Numbered from the stretch's first letter, positions 1 through 12,720 are shown. The stretch: DNA of 64,000 nucleotides from Epiperipatus broadwayi (GCA_028023455.1 JAQFVV010006221.1:889001-953000), one strand, 5' to 3'. The notes: generated by a model from the sequence alone, not told the origin. A program made the numbers and translations.

Positions 1-20
1 ACAGTTGAAACGTTGGAGTT
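1..20 (+). repeat. Cut-off end of a hammerhead-like Penelope motif
   Basis: The window opens with acagttgaaacgttgg, matching the 3' half (stem II strand, GAAAC, ACGUUGG) of the HHR-like motifs seen in the Penelope-type repeats elsewhere here. The 5' half lies outside the window. Confidence 0.35.
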
Positions 21-1225
21 TTGTATTATATAAATGTATATATATATGTTCAGTATTGAGATAAAAAAATAAAGTTTTTGAAAAGAAAAAGAAGGATTTT
101 TTATTTGTTGATATTAGTTTAATTAAATGGAAAATCATAACAATACAATTAAAGTAAATTTTTAATAAATAAAACTTAAAACCATCTCATGTCATTTATA
201 GTAGCTTAATACTGCAAATTATTGAAGACAAATTAATAAAAAAAAAATGCAGAAATATCAGCACAAATTCTAAACTAGAGAGGTTGTTTCTTCTTTTCTA
301 TTTATCTTGCCCAATAAAGGAATCATTATTTTCAAATTCACTAATATATATCTAGGGCCGACTATGATATGGCAGCCGCATAATTATATACATAGTTTAA
401 ATAAACAAACAAAAGTTTAATAATAATTTCAAGAATTTATTTTACTCCGAATAATAATAATATTAATAGGTGCTTAGTAAATCAACTGGCAATTTGTTAG
501 TTGAACACAATATCAATCTTGATCACATAACATTTCATATATCTGTAGTTAAGTAAAATATACCTATCTTTACAACTGTAGAAAATCCCACGTCTATATA
601 TATGTTTCGTTTAACTCCAGTATTTCAACTGTCATCTAAGCATCACATTGCTCTCACAAAATCTTGAGTTAGACTAGACTTTTACTGAAACTCACTTCCA
701 TTGCTGATATTGATTCACTCTGCGCAATTAGTTTTCATTCTATGTTTAGAGTCTCTAACTCCCTTTCTCTCTCCATTAGAAGTTCTGGAGGCATTTTGAT
801 AACTTTGCTAACATGCATAATGTTAGCCTTTACTGAAATGCAAATTAGTATATTGCTTCTTGCTATAAGCTAATTTTTCTTTTCTGCATTATTATTTCTA
901 AACTGATTCAACATTGCCCATCCTGGCCAGTCTGTATGCACACATATAACGTTATTAAATAAATTATTTACAAACTAGTCAGTATAGAACAATCACTTCA
1001 AGCTATTCAGTTATATTTTGTTTTCAGCCAATAAACATCACATGACCGCCTCCTCTTATGCTTGTGTATATATATAGTGAGTTTTGCCTATTTTAACAAT
1101 ATTTTGTTTTCTCTTAAACAGTCACCAATATTAAACATAATAACTAATATAGCAATTTCCTTATATAATAATAATAATAAAACTGTTTGAGGCTTGAAAT
1201 AAATTATTTACATCTATCAAATATA

Positions 1226-1590
1226 GGGGATTTGAACACAGATTTTCAAGCACCCTTCAACTATCCACACAATAATAATGGCTTCAGATGAGATTTGGGT
1301 TTTCCATCATCCGATTTTCAATGATATGGATGGCTGAAGAGTTAGAGGTTGGAGTAGATTGAATCTTGTCCATTAAAGTATGAAGATTTGCTCTTTTAAT
1401 ATAAACTGAGCACTGATTATATATGTGTGTGGAAGATGATAATCTAGACCCACTGATGAGTGCTGGTTCAGCATGAAATACATATTGGTGATTATTAATC
1501 TTTCCTACATGTGCATGGTCATGTGTATCAGTGGTATGAGATAGTGTAGATAGTTGAAGGGTGCTTGAAAATCTGTGTTCAAATCCTCCA
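1226..1590 (+). repeat. Family F foldback element with hammerhead motif
   Basis: About 38 bp at 1228-1267 (gatttgaacacagattttca...) recur inverted at 1549-1588, giving a 360-bp foldback. The segment between is slightly GC-richer and happens to be open in one minus-strand frame of 122 codons, but that frame resembles nothing I know. It contains an HHR-like motif on the plus strand. Confidence 0.6.
1439..1495 (+). ncRNA. Hammerhead-like ribozyme, family F
   Basis: CTGATGA (1453-1459) is followed by a five-pair stem II (GTGCT/AGCAT, loop GGTTC) and GAAA (1475-1478). Stem III could be ATA-CA-TAT. A distal stem I of six pairs (ATAATC 1439-1444 with GATTAT 1490-1495) is present, but the proximal stem I is imperfect, so activity is doubtful. 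Stem II is almost the same as in family E. Confidence 0.5.
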
Positions 1591-1784
1591 TATTTACAAT
1601 TAAGCTCCAGATATATAAAGAATGCCTGTATTTCAAATATTACATCGATCAATAAGTAAATATTTTATTTCTTAGCAATAGTATACTTGTCTAATTTTCT
1701 TATTGGTACAATTACCCAAGGATTCCTCTATTTTAAATTTTTTATTTTATATAAATGATCAACTAGATCAGAACAAAATTCTTA

Positions 1785-1963
1785 TTAAAACAGGCAAAAC
1801 TCTCCATACAGTAGTGCCACCCTGTGCCAACCAGAGTAATCAATGGAAGCCAGAAGGCTTGGGTATAAAATCCCCATCTAGTGCCTACTCATCCAATATC
1901 CCCAGACTAATTTCTGGCTTGTGGTCTTCAGAAATGGTGATCATGTGATGTTTATTAGCTTAA
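1785..1963 (-). mobile_element. Family A retrozyme-like insertion, truncated
   Basis: Flanked by an exact 13-bp target-site duplication, aacaaaattctta (1772-1784 and 1964-1976). Read on the minus strand it begins with the inverted tail CATCACATGATCACC, joins the ribozyme in the middle of its core (CTGATGA is lost, GAAATTAGTC remains), and ends at the TTTTGCCTGTTTT end. It is a short non-coding copy; the open frame across it is a by-product. Confidence 0.75.
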
Positions 1964-3164
1964 AACAAAATTCTTACTTTATGTAATACTTTTTTACTTA
2001 GAAGATTATTGATTTTTTTTTTCTTCAACATATTTTAATTCAGTAAAATCATAAATAATTATCCATTCATATAAATAAAACACAAAGACCTGGCATACTA
2101 TTTTGACAAAACATTCATTTAAAATTGTTATAAAATTGATATTTAATTAAGTAAAAAATTGCAAGTCAATAAAGGTTTTACATGAATGTGTTAATAGATA
2201 ATATAGGCACTGTTATTTTAAAGGAAGGAATTAATAAATTGAAATTATTTTAGTTTCCAAGTAACTTTTTGTTGAATGTTTTTCTCATAATCATTCCCGA
2301 GTCAAATACTACATATTATATATATTGTAACAATACGGAGAATACGGGTTAACCTGGGATGATGACACTCATCATCATCAACTGCAATTAATACACAATT
2401 TAAATATAAAATTAAATACAAATGAATATAATGAGCATGAGAGATCAGCAAAAATACTAACTATATTAACTAAGTTCACCCAGTATTTCACAAAAGCAAT
2501 AATCATTCATCATCATGAATGATCAAAAATAAAAATAAATCAACAGTCAATCTTGTGATTAGATTTGAAATGCATCTACTATAGACCAGGCTAATTATTT
2601 AGCCCTTCCCAGCTTGGGGCAGATTATTTAAACAATAATTTGGATGCACAAACTTAAGTGGTAATCCATAAGAATATAACAATTAAAAAACACAATTCTG
2701 GGATGTTAAAAATATCTTGATCATCATCAATGCTCTGGCTACTTAGTACCATTAATATACTGGCCAACAATAAATTTAATTTCTACTAAATACTAAACTA
2801 AATAAAATGTAGTACATGATCTTTAAAGGATATTCTCTTTGCACTAGCCAGCATTAGAGAAGTAATGAAATCATCATCAACTGGATATCAATAATCCTAA
2901 ATATAAACCTCTTTTATATAATAGACCATTATGCAGGAATTCAGCTCAGTGAGCAAAAGTTCTATAACTGCCACTGTAAGCAAGAGATATAATACAACAT
3001 ATAATAATTTATAATTAAGATTAAATAAATTCACTGGAATAATTTAAACAATGAAATATAAATTTATTAATAACAATTAAATTAAAATGAAATTACGGTT
3101 GGTAAAATATGGCAATACATATAAATTAAGACTTTTAATTTTGATTAATATCAAAAAGAAATCC

Positions 3165-3223
3165 ACTATTACATTGTAATTTACATATACATCCCAATAG
3201 GTTTACATAAAACACACCTATAT
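3165..3223 (+). repeat. Dispersed 59-bp repeat, copy 1
   Basis: The stretch containing attacattgtaattta and cccaataggtttacataaaa recurs almost unchanged at 10519-10577. The flanks differ, so this is a short shared core of an unidentified dispersed repeat. Confidence 0.6.
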
Positions 3224-4422
3224 TTGATTGGCTATCCATGATAGGAATAGAATATAAAACGTATAATATAGCTCCAATATTTAAAATTGAGATAATAGTA
3301 ATGCTATAAATTTTGGTATAAAGATTAAAGATAGAATTCCGTAGCAATTAATGACCATCATTATTTATAATCATTTATTTTATAATCCACTATATAACTT
3401 CAATACAATAGTTGTCAATCCAAATAAACATCGTTACTTATAAATTTGACTTTAATTTATATTTATTGCAATGTTTCTTTAAAAGCTAAATATATACAAT
3501 TGTAGCAAATAAAAGAAGAAACAATTAAAGATTACGAGATAATTTATTTTAAAATTATTGTAATAGTAATATATTTTAAGCGTAAATATTTATTATTAAA
3601 CTTTATATTTAAATTTAATTAATAATAAAATATATTAAAAATATAATTATACTTAATACATTAGTTTTAAAGAAATGATTTAAATTAGTTTTGTTTGTAA
3701 AGTATTTATTGATTTTAATTATTTTAAATAATTACAGAAAAATATTTATTTAAAAATTGTAATAGTTGATTTGGGATATTGACCAACGAGATTTAAGTAA
3801 ATAGTTTTCTGACGTCACTTTATCCTGGAGTTTTTAAGAGAAAAAGAGAAGCAGACAATCAAGGTACAGATTCATATAAAAAAATAAAGCAGGGAGCTGT
3901 TTCAATTTCATTTCTCAGTAAAAAATTATAAAAGTTTTAAAAGGTAAAATAATATTTAAAAAACTGTCTAAAGATATAAAATATATTATATTAATTGTTA
4001 ACATCATGAAGTGTAAACCAATTTCTTTATTACAATTCAAAACAAAACAACACTCTCCATATAGTAGTGCCATCTTGTGCTAACAAGAGCAATCAATGGA
4101 TGCCAGAAGGCTTGTGCATAAAATCCCTATCTAGTGCCTACTCATCCAATATGAGATAGTGATCATGTGATGTTTAGTGGTTTAACACCAATCCTGCCTA
4201 ATAGGATAATGGTGGCTATGGTTGTTAAAGAGCCAAAGACACCAAAATGTATGGGTGCTGAATTGAGTTCAGACCCATATGACTATATAAGCTATTGAGC
4301 TTGGATTGAAAATATTAACAGTGTTTTCAATTTCATTCTCATAGTTTTGTAGTTAAATAGAGTTAAAAGGTGGGTGCTGGAGGGTTGCATTAGATCCTAA
4401 GATCTAGGTGCAGTGCTCTCAG

Positions 4423-4481
4423 ATCCAAGGCTCCTCACTGATGAAGGCCACAAGCCAGAAACTAGTCTGGGGATATTGGAT
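4423..4481 (+). ncRNA. Type I hammerhead ribozyme, family A unit 1
   Basis: Self-cleaving RNA motif. Core CTGATGA at 4438-4444 and GAAA at 4458-4461. Stem II is GGC/GCC with loop CACAA and an A-A mismatch at the closing position, which departs from the usual G-C. Stem III is the self-complementary ACTAGT, ending in GTC with predicted cleavage after 4467. Proximal stem I is TCCTCA/TGGGGA (6 bp with one G-U). An internal loop of 3 and 2 nt follows, then distal stem I ATCCAA/TTGGAT (6 bp). Everything is read directly from sequence; activity is inferred. Confidence 0.8.
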
Positions 4482-4888
4482 GAGTAGGCATTAGATAGGG
4501 ATTTTATGCACAAGCCTTCTGGCATCCATTGATTGCTCTTGTTAGCACAAGATGGCACTACTATATGGAGAGTGTTGTTTTGTTTTGAATTGTTTAATAA
4601 CAATTATTGTGCTAGTATGAGATAGTGATCATGTGATGTTTAGTGGTTTAACACCAATCCTGCCTAATAGGATAATGGTGGCTATGGTTGTTAAAGAGCC
4701 AAAGACACCAAAATGTATGGGTGCTGAATTGAGTTCAGACCCATATGACTATATAAGCTATTGAGCTTGGATTGAAAATATTAACAGTGTTTTCAATTTC
4801 ATTCTCATAGTTTTGTAGTTAAATAGAGTTAAAAGGTGGGTGCTGGAGGGTTGCATTAGATCCTAAGATCTAGGTGCAGTGCTCTCAG

Positions 4889-4947
4889 ATCCAAGGCTCC
4901 TCACTGATGAAGGCCACAAGCCAGAAACTAGTCTGGGGATATTGGAT
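4889..4947 (+). ncRNA. Type I hammerhead ribozyme, family A unit 2
   Basis: Identical in sequence to the unit 1 motif; predicted cleavage after 4933, which is 466 nt from the previous site. A transcript crossing both would release a 466-nt monomer. Confidence 0.8.
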
Positions 4948-5353
4948 GAGTAGGCATTAGATAGGGATTTATGCACAAGCCTTCTGGCATCCATTGATTG
5001 CTCTTGTTAGCACAAGATGGCACTACTATATGGAGAGTGTTGTTTTGTTTTGAATTGTTTAATAACAATTATTGTGCTAGTATGAGATAGTGATCATGTG
5101 ATGTTTAGTGGTTTAACACCAATCCTGCCTAATAGGATAATGGTGGCTATGGTTGTTAAAGAGCCAAAGACACCAAAATGTATGGGTGCTGAATTGAGTT
5201 CAGACCCATATGACTATATAAGCTATTGAGCTTGGATTGAAAATATTAACAGTGTTTTCAATTTCATTCTCATAGTTTTGTAGTTAAATAGAGTTAAAAG
5301 GTGGGTGCTGGAGGGTTGCATTAGATCCTAAGATCTAGGTGCAGTGCTCTCAG

Positions 5354-5412
5354 ATCCAAGGCTCCTCACTGATGAAGGCCACAAGCCAGAAACTAGTCTG
5401 GGGATATTGGAT
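5354..5412 (+). ncRNA. Type I hammerhead ribozyme, family A unit 3
   Basis: Identical to the motifs of units 1 and 2; predicted cleavage after 5398, 465 nt from the previous site. Confidence 0.8.
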
Positions 5413-5590
5413 GAGTAGGCATTAGATAGGGATTTTATGCACAAGCCTTCTGGCATCCATTGATTGCTCTTGTTAGCACAAGATGGCACTACTATACGGA
5501 GAGTGTTGTTTTGTTTTGAATTGTTTAATAACAATTATTGTGCTAGTATGAGATAGTGATCATGTGATGTTTAGTGGTTCTTTATTACAA

Positions 5591-8500
5591 CCTAGTTGCA
5601 GTCCTGATCGTCTACGTATAAATAAAATAATATCTAAAAGAAGAAGTCTAAAAGAAAAGCTAAAGCTATTATTCTCATTTGGGATAATCATGAAAAAGAA
5701 AAGACAACTACATTTCTTCAAAGAAAGATATATCTGCATTCATGTAAGAAAGCATTCATTTATTTATGTCAAATTAAATATTTTTATTAGTCATATATTA
5801 AAAATGAGAAACAAGTCTAAAATCTCTAGAAATAAATTTTTAAAATTGGTAAGAGTATTTTATTGTACTTTAAAAATAATGACTTAGTTAAGAGTGATAA
5901 GTCTAATGAACATTAATATTCTGTTTGAATTGAATAATTGACGTATGATAAATAACTTGAAAAATTTTGAAGAAGAAAATGTTTGGCATATATTTAATAA
6001 GGAATAAAAAAAGAGGACAGATAAAAGATGAATTAATATTTCTCATGTTTTAATAAAAGGTGAAATATTATATTATTATAAGAAAGGAACAGTGAAAAGG
6101 GAAAGGATAACCGAAAAAGTCTGTTTAACTTTTCAATAGTAGATGACAGTCCAGAAGATGATACACTATAATACAGAAAGTTAAATGAATTTATTCATAA
6201 GTATTTAAATATTACGAGATTAATAAGTAAGAGGAAAGTGAAGAAATAAATTGAAGTAAAATTATTGATGAATTAATTAAACACATTTTAAAGTTTTGTA
6301 ATATGGAAAAAAATAATGTGAAAATGTATTGAGAAGATTTGATAAACTCTTTCGTTAATGTATTTTTCAAGAGTATAAATATGCGCATATAACTTTAAAC
6401 TGAAGGAAGGATGCATCCAATTCAGAACTTTTGTCCAGTTAGTGTTGTGATTATTTGTCAAATGTTTTGTTTAAATATACATGTCTTCTAGCAGAAAGAA
6501 GATATGAAAAGCACCCAAACTCACGAGGAATGGTGAACATCTATTGGGTTACCATAGTAGTATTAAACTAGGAATTAAATATGTTAATTAAAAAAAAAAC
6601 CAAAGAGAAAAGGATTTTAATTTCAAATTTATTATTAATATTTTTTTTTGTTTGATATGAAATATAAATGCTAGGTATTATAGTTAGCAATAATTGAAAT
6701 AATTTTTATACGCAATCTAGTATATAAGGTTAAAAGGTATTAACCTTTTTATTATTCATTCTTGTTTAAAAAAAAGAAGAAAAGAATGAAAAGTATGCTT
6801 AAAGATATGAAGAGAGTATACATGAGTTATAACATGAAAATGTGTGGGGGGTATAATATTTTAACTTTATATTTTAGCTGGTATATATTTAAAAAAATTG
6901 AGTGTGGTAAAATGTGTTGTAGAGGTATTTCAAATTTATTATAATAAAGTATATTTGACAAAAAGGAAATGAACTAATGGTGATAAATAAAAATTTATAG
7001 GATTCTATGAAAATAACAATAAATATATTATAAAATGTAATGTTATTTATGAGAGTAAGAAAAGAGTGAATGTTAATGTAAAAAAAAAAAATAATCATGA
7101 TCTCATTTGTTATATAAAAAAAATATCATATTGATGATGATAAAGATAGACTATTTGTTTTGTAACATGATCTCAAATATGGATAGAAAAATATTTAATG
7201 GGAAGATTGAATTATATTATTGGTTCAGAGGGAGTATAATAATAGATGCTGAAGACACAGTAGGGAAAGATGAATTGAAATTCCAGAATAGGACATAAAA
7301 ATATCATCCTGAAGAACTGATTGAATAGTTGAATGGGATTAATCTTTGTGATACCCATATAGTTTATTAAAAAGAGATGGGAGAATTTTCTGCAAAGACA
7401 TGTGTGTAGTATATACTGTAAGTGCTTGCTGTGTAATGCCAGGGTAAAATTGGGGTAAGATCATTAGGAAAATGATTGCCTGCCAAAATATGACACCTCA
7501 TAAATAAAGGAAACCTCCATCCCTCTATTATGATATAGTATTTTTGATAAAATCAGTTTCTTATCTATGAAGTTTTTGGGTAAATAAGAATATAGTAGGC
7601 ATTGAAAGTTGACTAAATATTTTAAGAATTTTATAGTTTTTCTTCCTAAGTTTTGACAGATTAATTTAAAAGTAGTAAGACTATATACAGAACAAATACT
7701 TTATATCTGAATAAATTATTATATGAATAATGATACCTGAGATCAAAGACAAACAGAAAAAAATAAGGGAGAGATAGAGAATGAATGTATAAAATGAATT
7801 ATATTATATGAAAAAAATCCTTAATTTCACTATTCATTTTGAATACATTATAAATATTGTTTTTATTTTTTTTTTGTAACATTACCACAGCAGCAATAAT
7901 TTTTGTTGATAAGATTATAGTGCAATATTTTTATACAAATTTTGAATATGAAGTATAATTTAAATATTATAATTTTATTAAAATATCTGGAGTTACAAAA
8001 TATAAGGTAAATAGGGAAAGATGACTAAGAAGATAACCACAAGATAACTCATGAATTGTAAAACTGTATAATAATAGTATGAAAGCATACATGATGGTAA
8101 GAAGAACAAACTTATTATTTTAAAGAACTAGATAATGAATATGGGGTGAAGGTTAAAATGTATAGAATAATTATTATGTCTATCTGTGATGAATGTAAAT
8201 AATTTTATTGTAAATTTATAAACAGTTAAATGATTATTTTGTTAGTGAATTATTTAACATAAGTTGTATAGCTGTTTGTTGTTCATTATTATTGTTGTAA
8301 ATAAATGAATATTTTAATTTTGTATTAGTAATTTCATTGCATTTGAGAGTCATTTCCATCACAAGGTCATATTAATAAAGCGCATTATCCACATAGAATT
8401 ATACATAACATATATTGATTACATGCTTTATCTGAAGAGTTATATTTAAGAATTTATAATTGACACATTAATTATCAATTGCTTTTAAATTATAACTATA

Positions 8501-9546
8501 TTAAAGGGAGTTTGTAGTACTTCATATTTTTATTAGATATAAAAGAATCTTGAAGATTTATTTGAAAAGTACTATTAAGTATTACAAAATGGAGAGCATA
8601 TAATAGAAATTAATAGTATGTTTTAAGAGTCACATTCTGATTTTGTAATCTAATTTTGAAATGTATTTTATATCATAAATTTAGAAGTATTATATTATTT
8701 CAGAGTACAAGTTACTGACCAAATATATTTTAAGGTTTGTAATTCTGAAGGATCAAATTACAATGGGTGAATGCTAAGTAATTAAAAAATGTATTTAATT
8801 AAGTTAGACTTTGTAGATAATAATTGTGTAATAAAGCTTTTGATTATAATAAAAATGAGTATTCTATAGTGATTGTTATTAGTATAAGTATGAGAATAAA
8901 TTTTAGGAAAGTAAATTAAATTATTTAAGTGAAGGTAATGAGTAGATAGTGATTATTAATTTTCATGTCTTATTATTATAGTTAGATTAATTTTCAAATA
9001 GGAGGTTAATCAAGGTTTGTAATAGTAAGTGTGATTTTATTTAAATGGTTGGATCCCAGTAAAATCCCTCTTGTGATTCAATTATTTAATTATCAATCTA
9101 ATTGTTATATTATATTTTAGAATAGAATAATTATGATCCCTGAGATAGCCATAGGATAGCATTAATTCTTTTAATTTAATGTAATTTTTGTTTTAATGTT
9201 ATTATTTTGAGATTCTTAAATTATAGAAGAGTAGTTAAAGCATTATTTAAATGAAATATTGTGTTAGTCATTGTTTGTTGTGGGGATTTTCCTAATGATT
9301 GTAATATGATGGCAGTAGGAGAATTTTCACAATAGCAATGCCATTGTGGACTGTATTTTATATACTTTTCAATGTTAAAACCTCTATGTTGTAATCATCC
9401 CTAAAGTCTATCTTGTTTGGATGTATCATAAGTTTCAAGCCCATAGAGAGTCTTATACTTTATAGTTGTTATACTTGACTGTTTAGTATCGTAGAGAGTA
9501 AAGAAGGTAGAGTAGAGGTGTTGAAGAACCAGAAGCGAAGGTTACA
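5591..9546. other. AT-rich stretch, no gene recognised
   Basis: About 4 kb of AT-rich sequence. Lys-rich open frames at 5564-5887, 6762-6944 and 7107-7298 have no recognisable domain, and their composition follows base content. The 7100-7460 part is denser in non-AT codons and might be a decayed transposon piece, but I cannot identify it. Confidence 0.5.
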
Positions 9547-9554
9547 TATTAACA

Positions 9555-9809
9555 CAGGGGGCCCCAATCTTTTTGCACTTAAGAGCACATTCTATAATAT
9601 CGGCCAGGTGGCCGACACCATTTATTTTTCCAAAATAAATTTATATTTGGATATTGTTAATAATACCCATAATGTACAAAAAGATATTTAAAAATTAAAT
9701 TTATTTGTATCAGATAAATAATTTTTTATCGTGTTTGGATAGCGGCAGGCACACGTAAAATGGTCTGCGGGCGCCATGGTTCCTGCGGGCATAGGGTTTG
9801 GGATCCCTG
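9555..9809 (+). mobile_element. hAT-like MITE
   Basis: A 255-bp, GC-richer element starts CAGGGGGCCCCA and ends with the inverse of CAGGGATCCCA, typical of hAT termini (CAGGG--CCC). It is flanked by 8-bp duplications tattaaca (9547-9554) and cattaaca (9810-9817), with one mismatch. There is no coding capacity; mobilisation would need a transposase supplied elsewhere. Confidence 0.75.
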
Positions 9810-10518
9810 CATTAACATATCACAATGAATTTGGAAAAACTCTTACATTTAAAGTACATTTAGAGTTTATAGCTTATTGATCAGAACACCGCTGATCTTA
9901 AACACGTCTTATTTTAAATAATATTTTAATGATCTGTGGTTTTGGAATAATAGGTTTATCTAAATCATCACTATTCACTAATCTTGATCATATAGTCCAT
10001 AGTCATTAAATAAAATGTAATACATAAATTTATTTTACTGACTTTATTAAGAACATATAAAAGTATCATGAAATTTAAAGTCCATTTATTATTAATATTG
10101 GAATTGTCAAATGTTCTCTAGTAATTTCATCTTTGTTTTACGAGCTATCTCCACTTGTTATATTTGCTAGTGACAAAATCCCTCTCACTGATCCAAATAT
10201 ATCGTTAAAAATAGCAATGTTTAAGCATTTGAACCCTGAGAGAATTTATTTACTGATTAATAATTTCAGTTTTAATTGTATTGTTAGTTTTCATATCTTA
10301 AGTTATTTATTAGGCTTTGATTTGAGTTCTTATGTTTATCTCCACTGTTTTAGTGATTCAGAATAACTTTAAGATGCAAATTTTTCTTTAGTTTAGAATT
10401 CATAATCTATTTTAATTTGGAAGTTAAATATTTTATTTCATATTAATCAAGCTTACATAATTAGCTACATTCTTGATTATTAACTACTTAATAGAAGTAT
10501 AAAGTAAGTCAATCTTTT

Positions 10519-10577
10519 ACTATTACATTGTAATTTATATCTACATCCCAATAGGTTTACATAAAACACACCTATAT
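10519..10577 (+). repeat. Dispersed 59-bp repeat, copy 2
   Basis: Second copy of the sequence at 3165-3223, in the same orientation, differing at a few positions. Confidence 0.6.
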
Positions 10578-10958
10578 ATAAGCACATAGACATGCAGTAT
10601 AATAATTTATGAACAATTTGAAGTGTCATAAACCTTTAAATAAAATTCATTATTATAATACATAATGACTTTTGTAATTTTTTCCACCTTCCAAAATTTG
10701 TAGGGAAGAACAGCAATGGCCTTACAATTATTAGTATCAAATGCTACATCGGGTAAAATCTTTAATTAGAATGCATATTACAACAGTTATGGCCACTTGA
10801 ATTCACTCCACCCTCACATCATATGATAGCGATATGTTAAGTATGCGTATTTGCATAGTGTTGCGAATCACATTAGTGGGCTTGGCTGTAATATTTGTGT
10901 GCAACGCCATATATGCCTGCAGCGGCTAATATGAACAGTACTGTTCTATAGGCCGTAA

Positions 10959-11028
10959 GTTTCTCTGCAAAAGCACAGAAATATTGGGCTGTGTAAACAG
11001 TATATTTCTGTGTTTTTAGCAGAGAAAC
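10959..11028 (+). repeat. Hairpin in a GC-richer island
   Basis: The arm gtttctctgcaaaagcacag(aaatat) at 10959-10984 pairs with 11002-11028 with two or three differences around a 17-nt loop. The surrounding 10870-11080 region is GC-richer and open in a minus-strand frame of 82 codons of unknown meaning. It could be the centre of a foldback element or a small hairpin RNA precursor. Confidence 0.45.
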
Positions 11029-11423
11029 AATGCCACCAGATAGCTGGCCTGGCATAACGATTAGTACCATAATTTTTATAAATACTGACATCATTATATA
11101 GTAATTAAATGTTTTGTACATATATATGTTGCATATATATATATATTTAAAGTTTTTCTTTATTATTTTTGAGAATATATATTAAGAGTTTAAAATTGAT
11201 AAAACAAAATTTTAATTTGTTAGTTATAGACATGCAATTATATTGTGGGTGAATAAAAATGTGTGTATATATATGCGTGTAAATGTAGATAAGTGATTAT
11301 TATTCTGTATATATGGAGATAGATTATATATATATAAATTTTATATTGCTAAATTTTTTTATTTATCAAATTGTAACATTATTAATAATAAATTTACTAT
11401 CGGTATTAAAATTATTATTTTTT

Positions 11424-11455
11424 TGCTCTGATGAAGACTGTAGATTAATTGAAAT
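11424..11455 (+). repeat. Decayed hammerhead-like motif, family D
   Basis: gctctgatgaagactgtag followed by aattgaaatt parallels the family D motif, but stem II no longer pairs. Probably a Penelope-type fragment. Confidence 0.35.
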
Positions 11456-12454
11456 TATTATTGAAACAAATGATTAAAAATAATAGCATTGTATTCAAAT
11501 GCATAGAAATGGATTTTTAAGGGTTTTTTTTTCAACAATGATAAACAAAATGCAAAAAGAAGAAAAAAATTAGAAGATTTTAATGAGTTGAGTTTTTTTT
11601 TTTCTATTTATATAGCTGTCCCTTTAATAAAGAGTATCAGTTATCTTTTTATCAATCTTGTTTAAATAAGAAATATTTTCAGTCATTTAATATTTTAAAT
11701 GCATTTGTATGTCCTAGTCTAAATTCACTGAAGTAATTCTGAAAGCAATGGATAGTAATTGTTAACACTGTCTCTCATAATAGTTTTTGTCTTTTTAATT
11801 TGGCATTAACACATACTTTATGTTTCACCATTATTTGTGTTGAATCTATTAAGCACATTACAATAATAGTCCAACTCTGCTATCATTTGGATATTTCCAT
11901 AATTATTTGTACTTTTGAATTATCTCAAAAAAAAAAAATCACAACATACAAATTTTCTTTTTCTGCAAATTCCTATAATCTTTTTCATTTCTATTTCCAT
12001 ATTCAAATTTATGGCAGCACTTTTATATTTCAGTTATTTTCCAATTCTAACATTAAAATCTCTCCGTGACAATTTTAAAATGTTGGGTGTAAAAAAAAAA
12101 ATTCTACTATTTCTTTAATAGCATAAGAACTTCTTGAGACAGAAATCTGAATTCTCTATATTAGATAACTTTCATTAAATTGAATGCCGGATACACTATC
12201 AAATCTTACAATGTTGTTTTCTATCTTTTATTTAGAATTAATTTCTACTTCATTATGCTTACAAATATTTTTAATCAAAATATTATATTCATTTTTTAAA
12301 TCGTTTCTTAATCGTAATTACAAAATCAGACAATATTTCATTTAATAATGAACTTATCTTTTTCCAATTCTACTATAAATAACTGTATTTATATTCATCA
12401 GAAAACTGTCTGAATTACATAACTGACTCTAATAGCAATTAATAGGAAAATAAA

Positions 12455-12720
12455 AATAATTAATACTTAAATATGATCAACTGATACTTTTGCCATATAT
12501 ATATAGATGAAATTTTTATCCAGGTACATCCGTGTATAATTAATTGTAATAAAAATATATATACCAACATTTTAGTCAGGTGATACTGTTCATCAACTGG
12601 GTAATAAATATTATGAAAATAGTTGCAGAGCCGAAACATTGGTATATATATTTTTACTGCAATTAATTATACACAGATGTTCCTGGTTAACATTTCATTT
12701 ATATCTGTATAACATGAAAA
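12455..12720 (+). repeat. Penelope-like foldback remnant
   Basis: The sequence around 12520-12580 (gtgtataattaattgtaata, atataccaacatt) is repeated inverted at 12625-12690, and 12455-12545 also recurs inverted at about 13735-13835 inside the family D foldback. A gccgaaacattgg at 12630-12642 resembles the 3' half of Penelope-associated hammerheads. No coding sequence is left. Confidence 0.5.

Larger units (their letters stand above)
4036..5577 (+). mobile_element. Family A tandem retrozyme-like array (3 units)
   Basis: One insertion flanked by an exact 13-bp duplication, ttctttattacaa (4023-4035 and 5578-5590). It starts with an inverted fragment (4036-4152). Three tandem units follow, beginning at 4153, 4619 and 5084, plus a 28-bp partial fourth. 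The periods are 466, 465 and 466 bp; the units differ by only a few bases (a missing T near 4970, one C/T change near 5498). Each unit has one hammerhead ribozyme in the same place and no coding capacity. Tandem non-coding units with one self-cleaving ribozyme each and target-site duplications are the signature of retrozymes. The low divergence suggests recent insertion. Confidence 0.85.

Noticed and set aside
1284-1652. 122-codon open frame on the minus strand as a gene
   Set aside because: It spans the family F foldback and its inverted arm; codons at both ends come from the inverted repeats and no domain is recognised.
4036-5577. Assembly artefact producing the tandem array
   Set aside because: Cannot be excluded, but units carry distinguishing changes and the whole is bounded by a target duplication, which an assembly stutter would not create.
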